Shown: piece after piece, positions 28,541 to 38,280 of the stretch | Layout of the letters: each line of letters begins with the position of its first letter | Numbering within the stretch: the first letter of the stretch is position 1 | Assembly (NCBI RefSeq): GCF_029024465.1 | Contig: NZ_CP118950.1 | Span: 1,736,001-1,800,000 of the forward strand | From: Lactococcus garvieae subsp. garvieae | GTDB lineage: Bacteria; Bacillota; Bacilli; Lactobacillales; Streptococcaceae | DNA length: 64,000 bases | Direction: 5' to 3' | Translations under genes and position numbers: made by a program | The notes under the pieces: generated by a model | What the model saw: only the letters and a program-made list of their open reading frames with translations | What the model was told of the DNA's origin: nothing | Databases searched by the model: none

Positions 28541-28557
28541 ACATCTTATGGTATATT
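28529..28557 (+). promoter_or_regulatory. Promoter of thiT
   Basis: TTGATA, 17-nt spacer, TATATT; the -35 lies within the last codons of the CPBP gene. Confidence 0.7.
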
Positions 28558-28579
28558 AAGATTGTAAAATTAAAAATTT

Positions 28580-28668
28580 GCACAATGGGTGCTCTAGGAT
28601 AAACCAAGAGCTGAGAAACACCATTTGACCTGATCTGGTTCGTACCAGCGTAGGAATGTGTTTGTATA
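28580..28668 (+). ncRNA. TPP riboswitch (THI element)
   Basis: Contains the conserved GCTGAGA (28610-28616), ACC(TTTG)ACCTGATCTGG (about 28619-28640) and TACCAGCGTAGG (28643-28654) blocks of the thiamine-pyrophosphate aptamer, closed by GCACA/TGTGT. It precedes thiT; TPP binding should lower expression. Confidence 0.95.
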
Positions 28669-28706
28669 GGGGACTGCTGTCCTCAATTCTCTCTAACCCT
28701 CCTTTG

Positions 28707-28729
28707 TGCCAACAAAAGGAGATTTTTTT
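28707..28729 (+). terminator. TPP expression platform: terminator that also sequesters the RBS
   Basis: CTCCTTTG / CAAAAGGAG stem followed by ATTTTTTT right up to the thiT ATG. The 3' arm is the AAAGGAG Shine-Dalgarno itself, so the hairpin can both terminate and hide the ribosome site. Confidence 0.7.
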
Positions 28730-29266
28730 ATGTCTAATTCTAAAGTTTTAGAACTTACCGAAACAGCTATTGCTGCTGCATTAGCTCTGGTCTTGAGTTT
28801 CATCTCGATAAACTATGCTCAAGTTTTTTATCTTGAGCTAGCGGTTATTCCCTTACTGGTCTTGGCCTTACGCCGTGGTGTTTTTTGGGGCATGACAGGT
28901 GGTCTTGTTTTTGGTCTACTTCTGATTGTGTTAGGTCAAGCCACTATCTTGACTCCGGTACAGACCTTGCTTGAATATATCGTTGCACCTCTTTCTCTTG
29001 GTTTAGCGGGTATCTTGCGCAAAAAAGACTCTAGCCAAACACGTACAATCTTTGCTGTAGCTTTTCTCGGTGTCCTTATCAAATATTTTTGGCACTTTGT
29101 CGCTGGGGTCATTTTTTGGGGACAATACGCTTGGAAAGGCTGGGGTGCTCTTCCCTATTCATTTGTTGTCAATGGAATAAGTGGGCTTGCAACTGCAACT
29201 CTTGCTGCTCTAGTTCTTGTGGTCCTCTCCAAGAGTGCCCCTCAGATTTTTCACACGAAAAAGTGA
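28730..29266 (+). CDS. thiT: Thiamine ECF transporter S component
   Basis: 178 aa, six membrane segments. LRRGVFWGMTGGLVFGLL, LEYIVAPLSLGLAGI and the ligand-site region FWGQYAWKGWGALPYSFVVNG match ThiT, with conserved Trp, Tyr and Asn thiamine ligands. Works with the EcfT/EcfA/EcfA' energising module (62721 onward). Start ATG 28730 with AAAGGAG; the longer ATG at 28706 lies before the expression platform hairpin. Confidence 0.95.
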   Translation: MSNSKVLELTETAIAAALALVLSFISINYAQVFYLELAVIPLLVLALRRGVFWGMTGGLVFGLLLIVLGQATILTPVQTLLEYIVAPLSLGLAGILRKKDSSQTRTIFAVAFLGVLIKYFWHFVAGVIFWGQYAWKGWGALPYSFVVNGISGLATATLAALVLVVLSKSAPQIFHTKK

Positions 29267-29278
29267 TATAATAAACGC

Positions 29279-29758
29279 ATGAGCAAGAAAAAGAAACTGA
29301 AAAAAACACTAGTTGAACAAATTCTGGACAAAGGCCAAGTCAACCATGAAGGGCTTGCTCTCAATGCTTTAGAAGAAGAGCTCATGCCTGAAGACATCCA
29401 ACGTCGCGATATTTATAAAACACTCGCCCTTATAGGTGATAAAACGGGTCCAATCGTAGGAATCCTTCCCCTAACAGAGCATCTTTCCGAAAAAAAATTA
29501 GCAAAGGTATCTGGAAACAAGAAAGTCCACATGATTCCCCAAAAAGATTTGCAAAAGACCACTGGATACATCCATGGCGCCAATAATCCTGTCGGTATTT
29601 GGCAAACAAAAAGGTTCCCTATCTATATTGATACCCTCGCATTGGATGCAGAAAAAATCATTGTCTCTGCTGGTGAAGTCGGCCGTTCTGTGCGGCTCAA
29701 TCCAAAAGAACTGGCCACTTTTGTGCAAGCCGAATTCGCCGAAATTCGTGAAATTTAA
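29279..29758 (+). CDS. ybaK: Cys-tRNA(Pro)/aminoacyl-tRNA deacylase, YbaK/EbsC type
   Basis: 159 aa. Proofreads mischarged tRNA in trans. Conserved TGPIVGILPLTEHLSEKKLAK, the catalytic-type Lys region, KTTGYIHGANNPVGI, and DTLALDAEKIIVSAGEVGRSVRLNP. An extended -10 (TGATATAAT, 29264-29272) overlaps the thiT stop and lies 6 nt before the ATG; no Shine-Dalgarno, so leaderless from its own promoter. Confidence 0.93.
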   Translation: MSKKKKLKKTLVEQILDKGQVNHEGLALNALEEELMPEDIQRRDIYKTLALIGDKTGPIVGILPLTEHLSEKKLAKVSGNKKVHMIPQKDLQKTTGYIHGANNPVGIWQTKRFPIYIDTLALDAEKIIVSAGEVGRSVRLNPKELATFVQAEFAEIREI

Positions 29759-29759
29759 A

Positions 29760-29794
29760 TAAAAAGGAAAGCTTAACTCTCGCTTTTCTTTTTA
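29760..29794 (+). terminator. ybaK terminator
   Basis: AAAAAGGAAAGC / GCTTTTCTTTTT hairpin just after the stop. Confidence 0.7.
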
Positions 29795-29831
29795 TTTTTA
29801 CTTCTCGAGTTATAGCTCCGACAAATAACGC

Positions 29832-29860
29832 TTTACAAAAGCAGTCAAAACCGCTAAAAT
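29832..29860 (+). promoter_or_regulatory. Promoter of DUF3397 gene, leaderless
   Basis: TTTACA, 17-nt spacer, TAAAAT; the ATG begins 7 nt after the -10. Confidence 0.8.
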
Positions 29861-29866
29861 TAAGCT

Positions 29867-30226
29867 ATGTTACCTAAGATTATTGCCACCTTATATCCGC
29901 TTCTCAGCTGGATCGTATTGGTTTTCGCTTTTAAATTTTTACGTATTCGCCAATTGACTAATCGAAAACTTCGCATTCCTGATATTTTTGTCCTCTTTTT
30001 AGTTTTTGGACTCCAACTTTTTTCAGAGCAATTTACTGCTATCAATATTTTGCCTTACTACTTCTTGATTATCTCCATTTTAGCTCTCGTCTTGTTGCTA
30101 TTAGATTTGTTCTACTTTAAAGACTTCAAATATAAACGTTTCTTTAAACTTTTTTGGCGCATTACTTTTGTGATCACTTTTGCTCTTTACATCGCTATGA
30201 TTGTCATGATTTACATGCATGGATAA
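29867..30226 (+). CDS. DUF3397-like membrane protein
   Basis: 119 aa with four membrane segments (about 3-19, 40-58, 63-80, 93-116) and a short basic loop RIRQLTNRKLRIPD. Resembles the DUF3397 family of Firmicutes. Function unknown. The promoter places transcription start on the ATG. Confidence 0.75.
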   Translation: MLPKIIATLYPLLSWIVLVFAFKFLRIRQLTNRKLRIPDIFVLFLVFGLQLFSEQFTAINILPYYFLIISILALVLLLLDLFYFKDFKYKRFFKLFWRITFVITFALYIAMIVMIYMHG

Positions 30227-30302
30227 AAGAACCATCCCCATGGTTTTTCTTTTTATATCTCATTTACAAATAAAAAAACCAGAAAAACTGGTTTTTTTAT
30301 TT
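30227..30302. terminator. Two back-to-back terminators between DUF3397 gene and ydbC
   Basis: AAAGAACCAT/ATGGTTTTTCTTT (30228-30256) for the plus-strand gene, and AAAAAACCAG/CTGGTTTTTTT (30273-30299) overlapping the end of ydbC, for the minus-strand gene. Confidence 0.75.
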
Positions 30303-30512
30303 GTTTCCGAGTTCTTTCAAAAGAACAGCAAATTCTTCATCTGTCAGCGTAATCCCTTTACCCATCTTTTCATGATCAGGCGACCACTGGCGCAAATCAT
30401 ACTTCGCTTCCATGCCATTCCACGACACGCGGTTAAGTTCTTTTGTCCAGCCTTTGGCATTTTCAGATAGAGTAATAAGATGCTCCTCAATTTCAAATTT
30501 TAAATCAGCCAT
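30297..30512 (-). CDS. ydbC: YdbC, PC4-like single-stranded DNA-binding protein
   Basis: 71 aa. MADLKFEIEEHLITLSENAKGWTKELN with RQWSPDHEKMGKGITLTDEEF is the YdbC/PC4-like fold first solved from L. lactis; a homodimer that binds ssDNA. Start ATG 30512 is 5 nt after GGAGG. Monocistronic with terminators on both sides. Confidence 0.9.
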   Translation of the reverse strand: MADLKFEIEEHLITLSENAKGWTKELNRVSWNGMEAKYDLRQWSPDHEKMGKGITLTDEEFAVLLKELGNK

Positions 30513-30558
30513 ATACACCTCCTATGCATGATACGTAAAAAGCGTTAACTTTTCACTA

Positions 30559-31824
30559 TTAATCTTCAATAAGTTGAATATCCACACCTAAAGCCGTCAT
30601 TTTTTCGATGATACTGTCGTACCCTCGCAGGATAAATTCAATATTTTCAATTGTTGTTGTACCTTCGGCAATAATCCCCGCCAAAACTAAACTTGCTCCT
30701 GCACGCAAGTCGGTAGCGCGAACGTGAGCACCTTGGAGCTTATTTGGTGCTTCATAGATAATATGATCATCTACAGTTGAGATTGTAGCCCCCATACGTG
30801 CCATTTCTGGCACATGGTTGACACGTTTTTCATAAATAGTATCCTTAATCCATCCACGTCCTTGCGCTTTCAGTAACAACGGTGTAATCGGTTGTTGTAA
30901 ATCAGTCGCAAAACCAGGATAAGGTACTGTCTTAATATTGATGGCTTTTAAGTTTTCTGAGCGGTGGACCTCGATAGAGTCCTCACGAATAGTCATGCGT
31001 ACGCCCATTTCTTCAAGTTTAGCGATAAAGGATTCCAGGTGCTCGTAGATAACATTGTCAACGATGACACCATCTCCCATGGCTGCAGCCAAAGCAAGAT
31101 AAGTCCCCGCTTCGATACGGTCAGGAATGACCGTATGACGTGCACCGTGCATTTCTGGTTTTCCTGTAATACGAATCACATCTGTGCCAGCCCCGCGCAC
31201 CTTTGCGCCCATATTATTCAAAAGAGTGGCTACATCAATAATTTCTGGTTCACGTGCTGCATTTTCAATAATGGTCACACCTTCTGCTGTACTAGCTGCA
31301 AGCATTGTATTAATTGTTGCACCTACAGAAACCATATCCATATAGATAGTTGTGCCATGTAATTTTTCTTCTTTAGCTTCAAGGTGCATGGCATCTTCAA
31401 GGTAAGATAATTCTGCTCCTAAAGCTTCAAATGCTTTAACGTGAAGATCCATAGGACGTGGTCCTAAATCACATCCTCCTGGCAAACCAACCGTTGATTT
31501 CCCAAAACGACCAAGAAGCGCTCCATTGAAATAATAAGAGGCACGTAAAGAGTTTATCTTACCATAAGGCAATGGCTTTGAAACCACTTCACGGGTATCA
31601 ATCGTCAAAATACCCGCAGCCGTATCACGTTGTATTTTTGCACCCATGATTTCCATGATGTCAACCAAACTTGCAACATCAGAAATGTCGGGAACGCCTT
31701 CAAGTGTAACAATATCGTTAGCTAAAATCGTTGCCGGAATAAGGGCAACTACACTATTCTTAGCTCCAGAAATCGTTACCTTCCCTGAGATACTTTTACC
31801 ACCATTGATTACTATTTTTTTCAT
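30559..31824 (-). CDS. murA: UDP-N-acetylglucosamine 1-carboxyvinyltransferase
   Basis: 421 aa. Transfers enolpyruvate to UDP-GlcNAc, the first committed peptidoglycan step and the fosfomycin target. [14 protein letters not shown] near the N-terminus and the active-site loop [14 protein letters not shown] with catalytic Cys (about residue 117). Low-GC cocci usually have two MurA paralogs; the other is not in this window. Probably monocistronic. Confidence 0.95.
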   Translation of the reverse strand: MKKIVINGGKSISGKVTISGAKNSVVALIPATILANDIVTLEGVPDISDVASLVDIMEIMGAKIQRDTAAGILTIDTREVVSKPLPYGKINSLRASYYFNGALLGRFGKSTVGLPGGCDLGPRPMDLHVKAFEALGAELSYLEDAMHLEAKEEKLHGTTIYMDMVSVGATINTMLAASTAEGVTIIENAAREPEIIDVATLLNNMGAKVRGAGTDVIRITGKPEMHGARHTVIPDRIEAGTYLALAAAMGDGVIVDNVIYEHLESFIAKLEEMGVRMTIREDSIEVHRSENLKAINIKTVPYPGFATDLQQPITPLLLKAQGRGWIKDTIYEKRVNHVPEMARMGATISTVDDHIIYEAPNKLQGAHVRATDLRAGASLVLAGIIAEGTTTIENIEFILRGYDSIIEKMTALGVDIQLIED

Positions 31825-31997
31825 AAATTTATTACTCTATCACTTATTGTTTTATTTGAGACATGAAATACATGTACCCTCTATTCTACCATTTTTCCTG
31901 TCTTTTGAATAGATGAAAAGCATGCTTTTTTCTTCTCAGATATTCATCAATGATATGTATTCATTTTGCTGTCTAAAAACGCATTGTATATTATTAT

Positions 31998-32026
31998 TTA
32001 ACATTAGAAAAAAATGATAATATAAC
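31998..32026 (+). promoter_or_regulatory. Promoter of the InlB-repeat remnant
   Basis: TTAACA, 17-nt spacer, TATAAC, followed by AAAGG and ATGATG at 32056. A 10-bp direct repeat TAACATTAGA covers both elements. The rest of 31825-32055 holds nothing else I can support. Confidence 0.6.
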
Positions 32027-32055
32027 ATTAGACACAAAAATAAAGAAAGGGATAA

Positions 32056-32774
32056 ATGATGAATTTTTCACTCAAAACTTCTTTCATCCCAAATAAAAAG
32101 AAATCAAACTTTTTTAAAGCAAATTATTTTTCAATATTAATAAGGACATGCTCAACCATTTGGAACGTGCTCAAATAAGCCCGGTACCTTCTCTTAATGA
32201 AGCGGATTATCAAGCCTATAATAAAATAATAAGTGCTGAAGGAAAATGGATCGGGATGAGCTCTGAGCTTCTTCCTAAAAGTCAAAGCTATTCTCTCAAG
32301 GACAAAACCTTAAAACTCCCCGGCTATACCTTTGAGGGATGGGCTAAAGTCCGTAACCGTCACAATGTACTTGCTCACCCACAATCTCAGGAACAAGCCC
32401 AACTTTATGCTGGACCAAGTTCAGTTATCCATCGCACCAGAGTCTATAATCCTAGCTTTCTCTGGAAACCTCAAGAAAAACATCAGTTTGAACCTCTTGG
32501 GCAAATCTATGACTTTCATGCACAATGGACACCAATCAAATATCCTGTACGTTACAGCGCTAAAACGATTTGGAATGAACCCCTCGAGTGGGACCATCCC
32601 GAAGGGGTGCGAAGCATTGAACAAGGCTACATCTCACCAGCCAAAGTCAAATTGCCTCACTATCACTTTGTCGGCTGGCAAATCGAGGACTCTCCCTTAA
32701 GCAAAGAACAGCTAATCATTCCTGCTGGCATTGGTGCTGTCGATATTATCGCTATTTTCGAACAAATATCATAA
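32056..32774 (+). pseudogene. InlB B-repeat protein remnant, frame-broken at its 5' end
   Basis: A promoter, AAAGG and ATGATG at 32056 open a frame of about 40 codons that stops at 32178 and encodes nothing recognisable. The conserved protein lies in the -1 frame from about 32118 (first ATG 32148, no properly spaced RBS). It contains two Listeria-Bacteroides/InlB B-repeat-like units: one around YTFEGWAKV (about 62-70) and a full one at KYPVRYSAKTIW to IIAIFEQ (about 135-207, with YHFVGW). No signal peptide and no LPxTG anchor. Likely the decayed end of a surface protein. Confidence 0.6.
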
Positions 32775-32827
32775 TTGAAGATTGATCAATACTTTCCCTT
32801 TTTGGGTAAAGTCTGACCCCATCAAAA

Positions 32828-32860
32828 AAAAAACGCTCGTTAAAGCACGAGCGTTTTTTA
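32828..32860. terminator. Strong bidirectional terminator
   Basis: AAAACGCTCG / CGAGCGTTTT with flanking A and T runs, between the convergent InlB remnant and the ABC exporter operon. Confidence 0.9.
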
Positions 32861-32868
32861 TATTAATT

Positions 32869-34962
32869 TTATTCAAAGACAAATTGGTTGTGATAAAGCT
32901 CAGAGTAGAAGCCACCAAGATTTACCAGCTCATTATGGTTTCCTTCTTCAATAACTTCACCGTCCTTAAGGACAACAATTTTATCTGCGTTAAGTATTGT
33001 TTTCAAACGGTGGGCAATAACAAATGAAGTACGACCAGCAATTGCCGCTTCCATAGCCATTTGAATTTGTTCTTCTGTGACCGTATCAACGTTTGAGGTT
33101 GCTTCGTCAAGAATAAGCAAATCAGGGTTAGTCAAGATAGTACGTGCAATCGAGATTTGTTGTTTTTGACCCACAGAGAAGACATTGTCATCGTCATCCA
33201 CAAGCGTTTCATAACCCTCTGGCAAGCTCTCAATGAACTCGTGGATGTGTGTCGTCTTAGCAACTGTGATAACTTCGTCCATCGTCGCATCTTTTTTACC
33301 AAACTTAATATTGTCCGCAATGGTTCCAGAGAAAAGGACAGATTCTTGCAAGACAATCCCGACTTTTGAACGTAATGAATCTAAGTCAAATTCACGAATA
33401 TCGGTACCATCAAACTTGATTCCCCCTTTATCCACATCATAGAAACGGTTCATGAGGTTCATAACAGTTGTTTTACCCGATCCTGTTGGACCAACCAAGG
33501 CAACCATTTGACCCTTGTTTACATTAATGTTGACATCTTTGAGGACCGGCTTGCCAGGAAGATAACTAAAGTCAATATCTTCAATGTGTACACCTTCAGA
33601 AATACCTTTAAATGCTTTACCATTTTCAGGACGTACTTCTTCTTTTTCGTCGAACATCACATTCAGACGTGTTGCACCAGTTATCGCAAGTTGCAATTGA
33701 CCGAAAGATGAAGAAATTTGCATGATCGGATTGTAGTATTGTTGCGCATATTGGATAAATGTAGCAAGCAAACCAAAGGCTGCAGCAGTTGACAATGAAG
33801 CATCGTTAAGTAGGATATTAGCACCTGCAAAAATAACCAAGGCCAAAGTCAAGAGAGAGAAGCCATTCATCAGTGGGAAAATCATACCTGACCACGCTTG
33901 AGCAGCAAAGGTTGTTTTACGTACTTTATCATTACGTACTTCAAAGCCTTCAATTGCATCTGCTTGAAGCCCTTCAACGATAATCGCTTTTTGCCCAGAG
34001 ATTTTTTCATCCATATAAGCATTAAGTTCGCCGACTTCTTTTTGTTGTCTGTCTGTATATTTCTTAGCTTGAATAATGATAATCACAGCACAGAGGACGG
34101 CTACAGGAGTTGTAGAAATTGTCACTAATGCCATCTTGACATTTTGGTCGAAAATCATATACAAGATTCCGAGGAATAGGGCAAGGTTAGTGGTAACGTT
34201 CACTGCTGCTTGGTTCAATGTGTTTTGAATATTATCCAAGTCAGAAGTAAAGCGGGCGAGAATATCGCCATCCGCATGACGGTCAAAATAAGAAATCGTT
34301 AGGCGTTCCAACTTTCCAAAGAGACCTTTACGCATACGGTTTGTTGAGTGTGCAACGATACGTGTAAAGAGCAAGCTATAGATAAGTTGAGCAATTCCTG
34401 TCATCACGTAGAAAGCAAGCAGCATCCACATTGAACGCATAAAGTCAGCCTTGCTTGGTGCTTGTGAGGTAGCTACCTTCATCAAGTCAGAAATTGACTG
34501 ACCGTTAAGGCTAGCACGGATCGTTTCTGGAACATTAGCATCTGTAAGCTGGTGCCAATCTGTCGGAATCTTAGCCATGGCTTGAAGACTATCAATTGTT
34601 GTTCCTGAAGGAAGGTTAGAAGTTACCGCAGATGGAACATTAGCAGATGTCAGGCTATGCCAATCCACCACTTGTCCAGTAACTTTTCCCATTTGCGCAG
34701 CAATTTGCTGCAGAGCGTCCTGAGCTTGGTTTGCTCCTGCCGCTATTTGTTGTAAACCTTTCATCGCTTCATCAGCGTGTTGATGACTAAAATAATCACT
34801 AACATAAGTCGAAAGGTGTGTGATAGAATCCCCGAGAAGTACCGGTGCTTTAACTTGCAGGTAAGTAGCCGCAATGATAAATATCGCAATCACGAGGAAT
34901 TGTAATTTATATTTTTTGAAGTAGAGATAGAAGAACTTCAATGCACGAGATGTATCATTCAT
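32869..34962 (-). CDS. Heterodimeric ABC multidrug exporter subunit, LmrD-like
   Basis: 697 aa: membrane domain plus ATPase. Walker [10 protein letters not shown], Walker [10 protein letters not shown] with catalytic Glu, but a variant signature FSVGQKQQ instead of SGGQ. Together with the 577-aa partner this gives one degenerate and one consensus ATP site, as in LmrCD. The first extracellular loop (about residues 45-165) is expanded to around 110 aa, Gln/Ala-rich, with two related units [15 protein letters not shown] and [15 protein letters not shown]. Downstream gene of the pair, 53 bp after its partner, with only a weak RBS. Confidence 0.9.
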   Translation of the reverse strand: MNDTSRALKFFYLYFKKYKLQFLVIAIFIIAATYLQVKAPVLLGDSITHLSTYVSDYFSHQHADEAMKGLQQIAAGANQAQDALQQIAAQMGKVTGQVVDWHSLTSANVPSAVTSNLPSGTTIDSLQAMAKIPTDWHQLTDANVPETIRASLNGQSISDLMKVATSQAPSKADFMRSMWMLLAFYVMTGIAQLIYSLLFTRIVAHSTNRMRKGLFGKLERLTISYFDRHADGDILARFTSDLDNIQNTLNQAAVNVTTNLALFLGILYMIFDQNVKMALVTISTTPVAVLCAVIIIIQAKKYTDRQQKEVGELNAYMDEKISGQKAIIVEGLQADAIEGFEVRNDKVRKTTFAAQAWSGMIFPLMNGFSLLTLALVIFAGANILLNDASLSTAAAFGLLATFIQYAQQYYNPIMQISSSFGQLQLAITGATRLNVMFDEKEEVRPENGKAFKGISEGVHIEDIDFSYLPGKPVLKDVNINVNKGQMVALVGPTGSGKTTVMNLMNRFYDVDKGGIKFDGTDIREFDLDSLRSKVGIVLQESVLFSGTIADNIKFGKKDATMDEVITVAKTTHIHEFIESLPEGYETLVDDDDNVFSVGQKQQISIARTILTNPDLLILDEATSNVDTVTEEQIQMAMEAAIAGRTSFVIAHRLKTILNADKIVVLKDGEVIEEGNHNELVNLGGFYSELYHNQFVFE

Positions 34963-35015
34963 AATCTTTTTTCATTTTCTTGTTTTTCATAAACAGATTG
35001 AAGAACGCTGAAAAT

Positions 35016-36749
35016 TTAGTCCTCCTTTGCTTTCTGTGTATCATAGATTTCACGGTAAACTGCCGAATTCTCAACCAGCTCTGCGTGTGTGCCTTGCGCA
35101 ACAAGTTTACCTTCATCAAGGACAAGAATAGTGTCCGCATGAACGACAGATGAAATCTTTTGAGCGATAATAATTGTTGTCGTATCTTTTAAGTCATTGC
35201 TCAAAGCGTCTTGTACCAGTTTTTCTGACTTGGCATCAAGTGCTGATGTTGAGTCATCGAGGATAAGGACTTTAGGGTCTTTGATAATACCACGCGTGAT
35301 CGACATACGTTGCTTTTGTCCGCCTGAGAAGTTATTCCCACGTTCTTCAACCTGTGATTCGTAATGATCTGGCAGTTTTTCAATAAACTCTGCAGCCTGC
35401 GCAATGCTGGCTGCACGGCTCATTTGCTCCAGGGTAGCGTCTGCTTTCCCTTGTTTCAGGTTGCCAGAAATTGTTCCAGAGAAAAGAATTGCTTTTTGCA
35501 AGACAATTGATATCGTGTTTTTTAGAGTAGCCTTAGAGACATGACGTAAATCTTTTCCGCCAACACTGACTGTACCTTCAGTGGGGTCGAAAAGACGCGG
35601 AATCAATTGAGCCAAGGTTGATTTACCAGAACCCGTTGCTCCGACAATCCCGACCATTTGTCCCGGTTGAATTTCAAAACTGATGTCTTGTAAGGTTGGG
35701 TGTTCATCGTTAGGGTAAGCAAAAGATACATGATCAAACTTGACAGAACCGCTAAGTTCTTCATCCGCAACGTCTTCAAACACCATGGCAGGTTCAGTTT
35801 TTAAAATTTCGTTAATACGTCCAATAGAAACAAAACCACGAGAGGCAAACATTGACATCATCCCACCCATGATAATCGCCATCATGATTTGCATCATGTA
35901 TTGGATAAAGGACATAATCCCACCAAGCGTATTGGCCGCGGTATTCAAATCACGTGTTACATAAGTAGAAACCAGTAAAATTGCGCCAAAAACAGCCAAT
36001 TGTGAAATGATTGTAAATGCAGGAATCATCGCAGCAAAAGTGTAACCTACAGCCATATTATGACCCAATAACTCATCCGATGTGGCATCAAATTTTTGGA
36101 TTTGATCTTTTTCTTGAACAAAAGATTTAACGACACGAGCACCACGTAGGTTTTCTTTGGCAATTCCATTGATACGGTCCATCAATTTTTGGAAAACCAT
36201 AAAGTGAGGGCCCATTGATTTCATGGATAACATCGTTACCAGCACAATAAGCACAACCATCACAATAATGATCCACCAAAGTTCTGGCATCGTGATAATA
36301 GACAAGATAAAAGCACCAATAAAGAGCAAAGGCACTCGAATCAAGACTTGGAAAGTCATCATTAGAAGTGTTTGTACTTGGTTGATGTCGTTGGTCATAC
36401 GAACAACAAGATTACCTGCATTAAACTTCTCAATATTTTCATAAGAAAAAGTTTGAATTTTTCGGAAGGTTTCTTCACGGATATCCGCAGACACAGACTG
36501 AGCAATCTTTGCAGCAGTTACTGTATTAAGGATGGAACCAATTAATCCCACAGCGGCTATAAGTAAAAGATACACCCCATAATGATTAATTTTATCGACC
36601 TTGTCCGATATCGAAATAGATTCTGCCATAACACTCAAAATGTTCTTCATATATTGCGGCTGCCAAAGCGCAGCACCAACTTGAAGAAGCATGGTAGCAA
36701 GGGCAGCGAAGACAAGCAATTTGTACTTGCCGATGGCTTTCATTACCAT
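35016..36749 (-). CDS. Heterodimeric ABC multidrug exporter subunit, LmrC-like
   Basis: 577 aa: six membrane segments then an ATPase. Walker [10 protein letters not shown], intact signature [11 protein letters not shown], but the Walker B catalytic Glu is Asp ([12 protein letters not shown]). It therefore supplies the degenerate Walker B site while its LmrD-like partner supplies the Glu. Family members export drugs and bile acids. No PadR regulator (LmrR) gene adjoins; two inverted repeats upstream of its promoter may be the binding site for a regulator. Confidence 0.92.
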   Translation of the reverse strand: MVMKAIGKYKLLVFAALATMLLQVGAALWQPQYMKNILSVMAESISISDKVDKINHYGVYLLLIAAVGLIGSILNTVTAAKIAQSVSADIREETFRKIQTFSYENIEKFNAGNLVVRMTNDINQVQTLLMMTFQVLIRVPLLFIGAFILSIITMPELWWIIIVMVVLIVLVTMLSMKSMGPHFMVFQKLMDRINGIAKENLRGARVVKSFVQEKDQIQKFDATSDELLGHNMAVGYTFAAMIPAFTIISQLAVFGAILLVSTYVTRDLNTAANTLGGIMSFIQYMMQIMMAIIMGGMMSMFASRGFVSIGRINEILKTEPAMVFEDVADEELSGSVKFDHVSFAYPNDEHPTLQDISFEIQPGQMVGIVGATGSGKSTLAQLIPRLFDPTEGTVSVGGKDLRHVSKATLKNTISIVLQKAILFSGTISGNLKQGKADATLEQMSRAASIAQAAEFIEKLPDHYESQVEERGNNFSGGQKQRMSITRGIIKDPKVLILDDSTSALDAKSEKLVQDALSNDLKDTTTIIIAQKISSVVHADTILVLDEGKLVAQGTHAELVENSAVYREIYDTQKAKED

Positions 36750-36813
36750 AAATAAAAAAGTTTCCTTTCATTTTCTTGTCAAAAATAACAAGAATAAATA
36801 CGTTAGCTGAAAA

Positions 36814-36842
36814 ATTATAACATTTAAGCATCTATTTTGCAA
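36814..36842 (-). promoter_or_regulatory. Promoter of the LmrCD-like operon
   Basis: Minus strand: -35 TTGCAA (36842-36837), 17-nt spacer, -10 TATAAT (36819-36814) with an extended TGT. Confidence 0.8.
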
Positions 36843-36851
36843 TGCTAATAA

Positions 36852-36897
36852 CTAACACTGTTAGTCTTTTCTTTAGTTTATAACAAAAATAAACTAA
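36852..36897. promoter_or_regulatory. Two inverted repeats upstream of the exporter promoter
   Basis: CTAACACTGTTAG (36852-36864, 6-bp arms, 1-nt centre) and TTAGTTTA...TAAACTAA (36873-36897, perfect 8-bp arms, 9-nt spacer). Both contain the ACTAACA/CTAAC word, so they may bind one regulator. The rest of 36750-37064 holds the divergent CDF promoter. Confidence 0.5.
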
Positions 36898-37064
36898 CAA
36901 TCTAATTTTAACGTTTTTTAACAAGAGTGTCAATCATTTGCGACAACTTATTTACAGCAGAAATTAAGCGCAAACAGTTCCAAGTCTAAGGCCGAAAACG
37001 ACCTTCCCAGATATTATTTTTCCTTTAAAAGCAGCTCCTCTGCTTTTTTGTTATAATTAAGCTT

Positions 37065-38279
37065 ATGAATAATAGCAAAATATCACGCTCTCATAACCTT
37101 AAACTCGCCGAACGAGGCGTGTGGGTCAGTATAGCTGCTTATATATTTCTGTCTCTTTTACAACTTGGTGTAGCACAAATCACCAATTCAGCCTCTCTTC
37201 TTGCGAATGGTTTTAATAATGTCACCGATATTTTAGGAAATATTGCTATCGTGATTGGATTACGTATTGCACGTATTCCTTCTGATAACGACCATACGTA
37301 TGGGCATTGGAAGGTTGAATCAATTGCTAGTCTGATTTCTAGTTTCATTATGTTCTTCATTGGCTTTGAAGTGTTGCGCCAGACAATCGTTGGTTTTATA
37401 GAAGGAAGTTCCACTGAAATTAACCCAATTGGTGCTGCAGTGGCCTTATTTTCTGCCTTTGTAATGATTGCCGTTTACCTCTACTCTAGCCGTTTAGCGA
37501 AGAAAACTCAATCGAAAGCACTTGAAGCTTCCAGTAAAGATAATCTGAGTGATGCACTGACCTCTTTGGGTACAACTGTCGCCATTGTGGCAGCAGCCTT
37601 GCATTGGATATGGCTCGACCGTATTATGGCTCTTGTTATCTGCGGTTTCATCCTTAAAACGGCCTATGATATTTTCCGTGATAGTGTTTTTTCACTTTCC
37701 GATGGCTTTGATGACAATCTTTTAGCAGATTATAAAGAAGCGATTGAGCTGGTAAATAAAGTCAAGTCTGTAAAGATGATTCGTGGTCGTACCTATGGCA
37801 GTAATATCTTTCTAGATGTTGTCGTTGAAATGTCCCGTGACCTTTCTGTCTATGAAAGTCATGCGGCTACCGAAAAAATAGAACGTATGCTCATGGCTGG
37901 TTTTGATGTTTATGATGTTGATGTCCATGTCGAACCTGCTGCGCTACCTGAAGAAGAACACTTTGCTTCACGTGCATTAGAACTCTTACCCAAAGAAGAG
38001 GCGCTTCTCAATGGTAAACATCTTGATCAACTTTTGGCCCCTCAATTTCAAGCTATTACGACAAAAGGGAAAATTATTCAACAGGAAGAATATATGGCAA
38101 ATGCTATTGCAACAGAGGATTTAGCCATCAAAAATTACCAAGCAGAGCAAGTCAGCAAAAAGACCTTCATCCTTACCTATCATTACTTAGACAATCAAAA
38201 AAGTTACACTGTATCAAGTATCTGGCGTAGAAATGAATATTGGCGTTGCATTTATCGCCAAGTGACAGGAGAAAGCTAG
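37065..38279 (+). CDS. Cation diffusion facilitator fused to a DUF4440/SnoaL-like domain
   Basis: 404 aa. Residues 1-290 are a CDF metal transporter: six membrane segments, NGFNNVTDILGN and SKDNLSDALTSLG with metal-site Asp residues, and a cytoplasmic ferredoxin-like domain ending DVDVHVEPA. Residues about 300-404 are extra: ALELLPKEEALLNGKHLDQ, then SSIWRRNEYWRCIYRQVTG, the pattern of DUF4440 (NTF2-like) proteins, with the key W and RQ-T. CDF proteins normally stop near 300 aa. TGTTATAAT sits 7 nt before the ATG (leaderless). Operon with the MarR gene 1 bp downstream. Confidence 0.85.
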   Translation: MNNSKISRSHNLKLAERGVWVSIAAYIFLSLLQLGVAQITNSASLLANGFNNVTDILGNIAIVIGLRIARIPSDNDHTYGHWKVESIASLISSFIMFFIGFEVLRQTIVGFIEGSSTEINPIGAAVALFSAFVMIAVYLYSSRLAKKTQSKALEASSKDNLSDALTSLGTTVAIVAAALHWIWLDRIMALVICGFILKTAYDIFRDSVFSLSDGFDDNLLADYKEAIELVNKVKSVKMIRGRTYGSNIFLDVVVEMSRDLSVYESHAATEKIERMLMAGFDVYDVDVHVEPAALPEEEHFASRALELLPKEEALLNGKHLDQLLAPQFQAITTKGKIIQQEEYMANAIATEDLAIKNYQAEQVSKKTFILTYHYLDNQKSYTVSSIWRRNEYWRCIYRQVTGES

Positions 38280-38280
38280 T

